Below, piece after piece: positions 57,239-64,000 of a DNA stretch of 64,000 bases (position 1 is its first letter; each line of letters opens with the position of its first letter). The translations under genes were made by a program, and so were the position numbers. The notes beneath the pieces were generated by a model, which did no database searches, was not told the origin of the DNA, and saw only the letters and a list, made by a program, of their open reading frames with translations. Source of the DNA: UBA1847 sp942492205 (lineage in GTDB: Bacteria; Pseudomonadota; Gammaproteobacteria; Steroidobacterales; Woeseiaceae); the NCBI GenBank assembly GCA_942492205.1, contig CALODT010000005.1, positions 168,166-232,165 of the forward strand, written 5' to 3'.

Positions 57239-59251
57239 TTAGCGAACCCTGATCGGCGGCGATTCCAGGAACTGTCCGGTCAGCTCACTCGTGACGCGCA
57301 CGCAGTAGAAGCCATTGTCCAGTGGCGCACCATTTTCTCCGTCAGACTGCCAGTTGTACTCCCAGCTATTGTCCGCCTTGATGCGGAAGCCACTGCTGCC
57401 GGGGTCGCCGGCAACCGTGAACATGGGTACGGTGCTGCCGCATTCCTGGAACTCGAGAATCTGCGTGTCAGCAGATGTGTCGATGATGGCGCCATTGGAA
57501 TCCAGCCAGCCCCAGGACAGCGGGTTGCTGCTGCCGCCCCTGACATTGAGCTTCTTCGGATCGATGCCGAAGCCGTCCGCGTAACCGACGCGCACCAGGA
57601 AGCTGGCCGAAGCCGTATTGCCTTCGTGGTCCGTCGCGGTACAGCTGACTGTCTCCGCGCCCGCCTCAATCGTAACCCCCGGTGGGAACAGGCTGCCCGA
57701 AGGCGGTGTACAGCTGATGCCTGGATTCGGATCGGCGGTGTCGGTCGCCGTTATCAGGCCGATGAAGTCAACCACAGAGCCTGAAGGGCCCTGTAGTTCC
57801 ACATCGATACCATCGACCGGAACCGAGATAATCGGATCGATCGTGTCTCTGACATTGACCGCAAAACTCGCGGAATTCGAATTGCCAGCGTCGTCTGTGG
57901 CGGTGCAGGTGACCGATGTCAGGCCGGGCCCGAAAATACTGCCGGATGCCGGCGAGCAGCTGAGCACCGGGCTCGGGTCGGCGGTATCGTTTGCGCTGAC
58001 GACGTAGGTGAAGACAGCGCCTGTCGAGTTTTCGCGCTCAACGTTTATCGTGCCGGTCGGCGCCGTTAACGCCGGGGCGATGGTGTCCTCGACGTTCACG
58101 TCAAAGCTCGCCGCGCTGCTGTTGCCGTCGGCGTCCGTCGCGATGCAGGTGACGGTCGTGAGCCCTGCGGGGAAGGTGCTGCCGGACGCCGGCGAGCAGG
58201 CGAGGCCGGGGGACGGGTCGATATTGTCAACCGCGCCAACCAGTGCGCTGTAATTGACGGTTGCTCCCGCTGCGCCCTGCTGTTCGACGACGACGGTGGC
58301 AGCTGGCACGCTGACAACTGGGGCGGTCGAGTCGGTCACTGTGACGTTAAAGCTCGCCGAATCCGTATTGCCAGAGCTATTGGTCGCGGTGCAGTTGACG
58401 ACAGTCAGCCCCGGCGGAAACAGCGTGCCGGAAGCCGGCGTACAGGCGATGTCCGGCGTCCCGTCGATGTTGTCGGTGGCAGAGACCAGGGAAGCATAGT
58501 CGACCGTTGCGCCGGCCGATGTCTGTTGCTCGCGGTTGACCGTAGCGCTAGGCACCGTGATCACCGGCTCGGTGGTGTCGGAGACTCTCACGTCGAAGGT
58601 GGCCGACGCCGAATTTCCTTCGGCGTCCGTAGCAGTGCAGGTAACAGGGGTAGTTCCTGGCGGGAAGGTACTGCCCGACGGCGGTGTGCAGACGGGAGTC
58701 AGTAACGGCGTGATGTTATCCGTTGCGGAGACCAGCGCACTGAAGTCGACGACTGCGCCTGCGACCGACTGCTGCTCAATGTCTAGGCCTGCACCTGGGA
58801 CGGTGACGACGGGTGGCACGGCATCGACGACAGTGACATCAAAGCTCGCAGATGATGTATTGCCTGCGCCGTCCGTTGCTGTACAGGTCACTGGTGTGAC
58901 ACCAATTTCGAAGATCGTGCCCGATGCCGGGTCACAAACAATGGTGAGAATCGAGCTACCCGCGTCCTCTGCGTCCGGCAGATCGAAGGTCACTGTGACA
59001 CCCGTCGGGTCTGTTGCGTCGATAACAAAGCCCGGCGGGACATTGCTGAGCTCCGGTGGCGTTACGTCCTTCACTTCCACCACGTAACTTTCCGTCGTGG
59101 AGTTACCGCTCGTATCAGACACCGTGCAATCGATCGTTGTGAAGCCAACCGGGAGAGGCTCACCCGGACCCTGCTTCTCGGGGGTTCTCGCGACGCAGCT
59201 AAATCCGATGTCCGGGTCGATGTCATTCAGATCCTCGACCTGAATTCCCAC
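57239..59251 (-). CDS. HYR-domain repeat protein, C-terminal part of a larger broken gene
   Basis: A 670-codon open frame. Seven or so HYR (hyalin repeat) modules of about 80 residues are visible, each with VTCTATD or VSCTATD near its end and an SASFxV strand. A distinct C-terminal domain follows (NPLSWGWLDSNGAIIDTSAD; ends LESPPIRVR). The ATG at 59251 is not a natural start: coding likeness continues upstream (ISIDAAPDGFASFDFQDGV), and there is no signal peptide, so this is the end of the gene that starts at 62986. HYR proteins are usually extracellular and adhesive. Confidence 0.75.
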   Translation of the reverse strand: MGIQVEDLNDIDPDIGFSCVARTPEKQGPGEPLPVGFTTIDCTVSDTSGNSTTESYVVEVKDVTPPELSNVPPGFVIDATDPTGVTVTFDLPDAEDAGSSILTIVCDPASGTIFEIGVTPVTCTATDGAGNTSSASFDVTVVDAVPPVVTVPGAGLDIEQQSVAGAVVDFSALVSATDNITPLLTPVCTPPSGSTFPPGTTPVTCTATDAEGNSASATFDVRVSDTTEPVITVPSATVNREQQTSAGATVDYASLVSATDNIDGTPDIACTPASGTLFPPGLTVVNCTATNSSGNTDSASFNVTVTDSTAPVVSVPAATVVVEQQGAAGATVNYSALVGAVDNIDPSPGLACSPASGSTFPAGLTTVTCIATDADGNSSAASFDVNVEDTIAPALTAPTGTINVERENSTGAVFTYVVSANDTADPSPVLSCSPASGSIFGPGLTSVTCTATDDAGNSNSASFAVNVRDTIDPIISVPVDGIDVELQGPSGSVVDFIGLITATDTADPNPGISCTPPSGSLFPPGVTIEAGAETVSCTATDHEGNTASASFLVRVGYADGFGIDPKKLNVRGGSSNPLSWGWLDSNGAIIDTSADTQILEFQECGSTVPMFTVAGDPGSSGFRIKADNSWEYNWQSDGENGAPLDNGFYCVRVTSELTGQFLESPPIRVR

Positions 59252-62200
59252 GCCGTCCTGGAAATCAAAGCTCGCGAATCCGTCGGGCGCAGCATCGATG
59301 CTGATAGTGGTTGGGAAAGTGCCCGGGACAAATGTAGGGCCTGCCGGTATCCCTGACGTCGATCAACAAATTGACCTGCCCGATATTGCCGGCATCGTCG
59401 GCAGCGGTACAGCTCACGACTGCGCGCCTGATTCTGGAGACTCAGTGTTATCGACGATTCACCCGACTGGCCCGGTTCGGCTGCTTGTACAGATCGCGGC
59501 GCCGGTGCCATCTGTGCAGGAAACTGCCATTGGTTCGCCGTTGTCACTGGCAGTAACCAGCACGCCGGCGAGTGCGACGCAGGCGCCGCCAGGGCGATCT
59601 GCCGGTGACGACTGGTATCGGTATGACGTCGCCGTCCATCAGGCCAGGCTGAAGGATGGCGGCTGCGTATCCAGCAGGATCCGTTCGCGTTCGTCGACGA
59701 GCGCCTGCTGACAGAAGTAATCGCCTGCGTACGGCAGGCCCGTGTCCGGGTCGATATCCGGAAGATCCGTCTGACTGCAGTTTGCGGCCTGTGACGAGGA
59801 CGTGAATCCGCTGACGAAGACGTTGTCGATCTCCTGCTGGGTACCGAATACGCGGCGTGTAAAGAACAGGGTCTGGCCCGGGTACCGCGGATCGCGCTGA
59901 TCTCGCCCGTTGAACGGTTCACTAATCTTCGGTGACCTCCAGCTCTTCATTGGCCAGTGTTCTGTCCGGGTTGTTGACAACAGCGAGAACCCGACGTTCG
60001 ATCTGCGGCTTGAGCGCGCAGTCGCGAGAGGTGGGTGTGATGTAGAGCGTCCAGGCAATAAGCTGCGAATCGACATCATCCGCAGCAATACCGTCGATCG
60101 TAATGTCGGCGTTGAAGGACGTCGTTACGTTGCCGGTGTTGCGAACGATATAGGTGTAGTCGGTCCAGGTAACGCCGTCACCATTTTCATCTGTCTCGCC
60201 GATCGCGGAGTTGATGAGCTCGGGGATGATGAGCCCCGGCATGACCAGCCCGGCGATGAGTTCCGGGTTGATGAGTCCGGAATGACGGGTTGATGAGTTC
60301 GGGGTTGCGAAACCGGATTGATCAGTTCCGGGTTAATGAGCTCCGGATTAATCAGCTCCGGGTTGATGAGTGTCCGGGTTGATGAGTTCGGGATTGATGA
60401 GCTCTGGATTGATGAGCTCTGGATTGATGAGCTCGGGGTTGTGGAGCTCGGCCTGCAGCACGTCTCTGTGCAGGTACGTATCCAGCGGGTCGCATACGGT
60501 GCTCTGGTAGTCGGGCTGTCGCAGCGGCCCCGACGGTCCCTCGCCACCGAGCGTGATGCTTGCTCACCGGCCCATACATGATCTCCCCGGTAACCACCGT
60601 CATCCGAAACGCAGTGTCGCCGCTGTCGTAGCAGGGCCTGAACTTCTGCATGCAGGTTACCCCCGGTATGTTGGACACGGCGAACAAGGTGCGCGCAAAC
60701 GCAGACTTCCGGTGGGACGGTAATCTCCTCTTCGATTACGCGAGGCGACGCGCCGTCAAGGCGGCACGGCCGGCAGCTGCCTGAACGACGCGCGCCCGAG
60801 TGACCGAAATTGCATCGACGGGTTGTCGGGGTGACTGCAGCAGGCGATATGAGTGCGCGAAGTGTCGTTGACGTTGCTCAGTGCTATCGGGAATGCTCGC
60901 TGCAGGTTCGTTAGCGGTTTGGTCGGTGTTGGCGCGGTCAGGCTCACACGGTCGCGAATTCGCGAGCCGCAAATATTGGCATCGCGTTTCGTGTCGGTCC
61001 TGTGCGAGCGCCGGTACGCAGACATCCGGCATCGGGTCAAACGGATCTTATACCCTCCGTAGCGGGTGCGCGTTGTGCCATGCCATGGAATTCCGCTGGT
61101 GGAGCCGCGGCATCGGCGAGCATAGGCTTCTCGGGCCGCTCGTGCGGAGGCCTGGGCCTTCGGCAGGACGGCGTTACTGCCGCTCCCGGGCGTGTTCTCG
61201 GGCGGTGAGTAAGGGCAACCGTGTTTTCGAGCGAGGTCTCGTCGAAGATATTGCCGCGAACGTCGCGATTGTCCGTCCAGGCGATAAAATCGTTATGGTC
61301 CGCCGCAGGGCTCACAATCGGCGATGCGTTACTGATGACTTTGCCGCCTCCGTCGTAGCTAAGGAACTGCTGGCCGGCGACTGCAATGTAGTCGCCGATA
61401 AACGAAAGGCAAACCGAGGCGTACAGCTTCACGATTAGCGAACGAAGCTCGCCCTCGATCGCGATGCTGCCGACCGTTGCACTGCCATCGCCGGGGCGTC
61501 CTCGAGCACTCGCACGAATCCTGAATTCCGACGCGCACAGGTTCGAGACCTGGATATTGCCTCCGCTGTCATTCGAGATGATCCTTGCGGAGAAAACATC
61601 GACGCTGCGATTAATCTGCGCTCCTGACGCGTCAAAATAGTCGGCAATAACCAGCGGGTCCAGCTACCGGCAATGTCTTCGCGACTGCGTGTCGTACCAG
61701 GCCACCTGCACCTTTCGTTTCGTGCTCCGAATGCCGCCGGCATGAACTGGAAACTGCCGTCGGAGCGTTATCGTCGATTACGCTGTCACAGGGCTGTTAG
61801 CGAGACCGGATAGTACGCAGAGGTGCGCATGTTTCATATCGATTCTGCGGCCGCCCAAGCGTGCAGTTTGCCGTTACCGTCGTAGTTGCGGTCCGAATAG
61901 AAGACGTAGAAGTTCTTGCCGTCATTCGCCGCCCACGGGAAATCGTTGGTGCGGAAGGTCACAGCGGTTGGCATGGTTGCGCTGATCTGGTCAAACCTGC
62001 AAATGTCTGCGAGTACTTTGGCCTTTGTCCACTTCCTGCCGCGATTGTTGGTGTACGCGTACATAGATGGAGTCAAGTCGTTGTTGTCTCCGGCACGCCG
62101 CCACAGCCAGCACCGAATCGCCCATGGCGGTCAGCGAGATACCTGAGACGAGGTTCTGATCCTCTGACAACTTTTTCGACCTGGTTCGTCCAGGTTTGCC

Positions 62201-62986
62201 CCAGGTCGTCAGATTCTTTAACCAGAACCTTGACTACTTTGGCTGCCAGAGCCCGACCCCGGTTGCCGGTAAACACCGCAAATGCCACGAACAGTTTACC
62301 GGTGGGAACTTCGCGGGTGAATGGTGCCGAGTGCCTCAGAGTTTTCCATCGCCGTCGATAGCGAGATGATCGTAGCCCCTGGTTGGCCCGCTTATCCGGA
62401 AGCAAGACTGCATCCGGTTTGTCGATGAAGGTCGACGGCTGCTGCCGGTGTCGGCGATGGTCGTATCCTGGCCCGGCTCGCAGAAATCGGCATCTTCCTT
62501 GTTGATCTCGAGCCAATGCTGAATGGCGAGCACGCCGCTGTTTGGATCACGATCGCCGATGAAGTTGAATATCGCCATACCCGGCAGCGCGATCATGCGC
62601 GGGTCGGCGGCAAACTCAGTGCCGATCGATGCGACGGGTGTAGTGGATGACCGGGCGCAATACGGCTGGTCCAGCTCGTGCCAGCATCGCAGCTCACGGC
62701 TACGCCCTGCCAGGCGTCGTCGATGCAGACGATCAACGGTGCGGTAGTCGTTGAAGCCGCAGATGATACAGTCGGAATCTCCAGGACGAATGGCACAGGA
62801 TGGTCCGTTCTGCTGTTTTAGACCGAAGTCGCGAATATCGGCGGGGTCGGGTGTCGGCCCAACGATATTCACGTTGGCGCCGGGATCACCCGCGGTAAGC
62901 GTCTGCGCAGCGGCATACTCGGCAATCAGCAGGCAAAGCGTGAAGGAACAGAAGAGTGAAACCGAACCTGATAGACGATTGTTCAT
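59252..62986 (-). pseudogene. Sialidase-like/HYR giant gene, N-terminal two thirds, broken by many frameshifts
   Basis: Start is ATG 62986 with a signal peptide (CSFTLCLLIAEYAAAQ). Reading across frames recovers one continuous protein: BNR/Asp-box stretches (SCDAGTSWTS near 62680; ESDDLGQTWTN near 62200; TNNRGRKWTKAK near 62050; VQVAWYDTQS near 61690), a LINPE repeat zone, an immunoglobulin-like stretch (59922-60242; NTGNVTTSFNADITIDGIAA), then FFTRRVFGTQQEIDNVFVSG (near 59850) leading into the HYR part. At least ten one-base frame changes are needed. The pieces in each frame keep good codon use and conserved motifs, so damage is recent or an artefact. Cell-surface adhesion or glycan binding is a guess. 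Confidence 0.75.
60255..60450 (-). repeat. 15-bp repeats encoding LINPE pentads
   Basis: On the minus strand, units like GAGCTCATCAATCCA recur about ten times, encoding tandem Leu-Ile-Asn-Pro-Glu. Register is broken in at least two places by one-base changes. Such Pro-turn pentads could form a stiff linker between the BNR-like and HYR-like parts. Confidence 0.8.
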
Positions 62987-63194
62987 TCGTACCGACCCCC
63001 TTGATGGGATGCGCGGCGGTTGAAAACGCCGAGCTTATTGTTATCGCGGTCTTTGTTCTTGTTTGTTACGCCGCAACATCATTATAGCGCATCACGAGTT
63101 GCGAACCGATGAAAATGAACTCAGGCTGACCCATGCAAGACAGTGTCACGACAGGACTGTAATACGTGGCAGTATCTGGGGCTGAGACGCCAAA

Positions 63195-64000
63195 TCAGTG
63201 GAATCCGAAGAACGACTCCATCTCGTCATTCAGTGCTTTCTTGTCGCCGCTCTGGCGTTGCTCCATCTCCTCGATGGCGTCGATCGTGTGCTGCTCTACC
63301 AGGTTCGACGTGTCGCTTAGAATGGTCGGTGTGATCAGCACGATGGTTTCCGTGTTGGTCTTGTTGTTTTCGCGGCTCGAGAACAGCCGGCCGACGCCCG
63401 GGATACGGCTAATGACCGGGATGCCTCGCTTGCTTTCTTCCACGCGGTGCTTGATCAGCCCGCCGACGAAGATCGTTTGACCATCAGGGACGATCATGCG
63501 TGTTGTCACCTCGGTGGTTGACTGCGACGGGATGCCCGTCAGCGGGTCTATCACCCCGGTGCTGACTTCCGGGTGGATGTCCATCATGACCTTGCCGTTG
63601 GCATCGACAGACGGCGTAACCCGGAGGATAACGCCCGACTCGAGAAATTCGACGCTTTCGGTCGTCACCTGGTCGATGGTCGTTGTGACGCTGTAACCGC
63701 GCCGGTCGCCGACGATAAACAGGCGATGACTCCTGGTCTTCGACCGCGAGCAGCCTGGGCGATGAGAGGGTGCTGCGCACGCGTCCCTGCGATGCCAGCG
63801 CATCCAGCGCCGCGCTGATGTTGCTGTTGGAATAGGTGAAGAAAAGCCCGGAACTTGTCGGGTTGTTCAAACCCTGGGCGCCCACTTCGCCGGTGCTACC
63901 GTCATTGTCGAAGAAATGCACGTCCAGTCGAGGCCCCGAAGAGTCCTCGTTGGTCAACGTTACTTCGAGAATCTTTGCCTCGATGAGAATCTGCGCCGGC
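63195..64000 (-). CDS. Secretin (GspD/PilQ/MshL superfamily), partial and frameshifted
   Basis: The C-terminal part of an outer-membrane secretin entering from the right edge. In one frame (64000 to about 63730): DVHFFDNDGSTGEVGAQGLN, ALDALASQGRVRSTLSSPRL. In the next frame (about 63740 to 63195): IVGDRRGYSVTTTIDQV, ESGVILRVTPSVDANGKVMM, RMIVPDGQTIFVGGLIK, GIPVISRIPGVGRLF, then a 60-residue tail. Joined, these match the secretin core, including the VPDGQT and GVGRLF gates. One base change at 63715-63745 separates them. Secretins serve type II secretion or type IV/MSHA pili; which one is not decidable here. Confidence 0.85.

Noticed and set aside
59300..62986. Programmed frameshifting or a set of many small genes
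   Set aside because: The frame changes lie at scattered, non-slippery sequences, and the motifs join into one protein. The neighbouring secretin shows the same damage, so errors or decay are simpler.

Overview
The window is GC-rich chromosomal DNA from a Gram-negative gammaproteobacterium. Evidence is TamA/TamB, two TonB-dependent receptors, RimK, an HdfR-like LysR regulator, an OprB-like porin, DUF2490 and OmpA-family proteins, and many Sec/lipoprotein signals. The gene mix (sodium-coupled transport, osmotic channels, class I aldolase, DUF6502/DUF5666, very large Asp-rich surface proteins) fits a marine or sediment lineage, perhaps near Woeseiales or Chromatiales. That placement is inference; no rRNA, tRNA, phage, IS or CRISPR was found.

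Layout: (1) 1-4.4 kb: left-edge gene start, NSS symporter facing an MFS carrier, a charge-segregated small protein with a DUF5519 protein, and a divergent MarR regulator with a palindromic operator. (2) 17.3-4.4 kb, all minus strand: lapA-like, DUF2490, OprB-like porin, rimB-like protease, M14 deacylase, rimK, mscS, CorC-like, zntB-like, tamA, tamB, with overlaps of 4 bp or gaps under 50 bp, so probably one or two long envelope/ion-homeostasis operons. (3) 17.4-30.5 kb: LysR, DUF6265, a 2922-residue thrombospondin-3/OmpA giant, class I aldolase and a cytochrome c fused to a barrel-like domain. (4) 30.6-44.2 kb: ThDP enzyme, aldehyde dehydrogenase, ECF sigma/FecR pair, DUF5666 lipoprotein with DUF6502 regulator, peptide-binding lipoprotein, STN-TonB receptor, REP-like 121-bp tandem array, acyl-CoA synthetase. 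(5) 44.2-52.9 kb: repeat-rich lipoprotein with a peptidoglycan-binding domain, small lipoprotein, DUF4332, then Hpt, OmpR-type regulator, coiled-coil protein, OmpA-like inner-membrane protein, Ras-like GTPase, hybrid histidine kinase, and mscL with strong terminators. (6) 52.9-64 kb: second TonB receptor, membrane-anchored TPR protein, a HYR/sialidase-like giant gene broken by many frameshifts, and a frameshifted partial secretin.

The most interesting unit is 46.6-52.2 kb. A phosphorelay (Hpt, response regulator, hybrid kinase) is collinear with a Ras-like GTPase that has Ala where Ras has its catalytic Gln. Beside it are two proteins sharing an N-terminal LFG motif, one of which spans the inner membrane and ends in a peptidoglycan-binding-like domain. 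This looks like a membrane-to-cell-wall switch run by a small GTPase.

Genes are intact from the left edge to about 59.3 kb. From there to about 63.75 kb, single-base frame changes occur every few hundred bases in two unrelated genes, which suggests poor sequence quality rather than biology.
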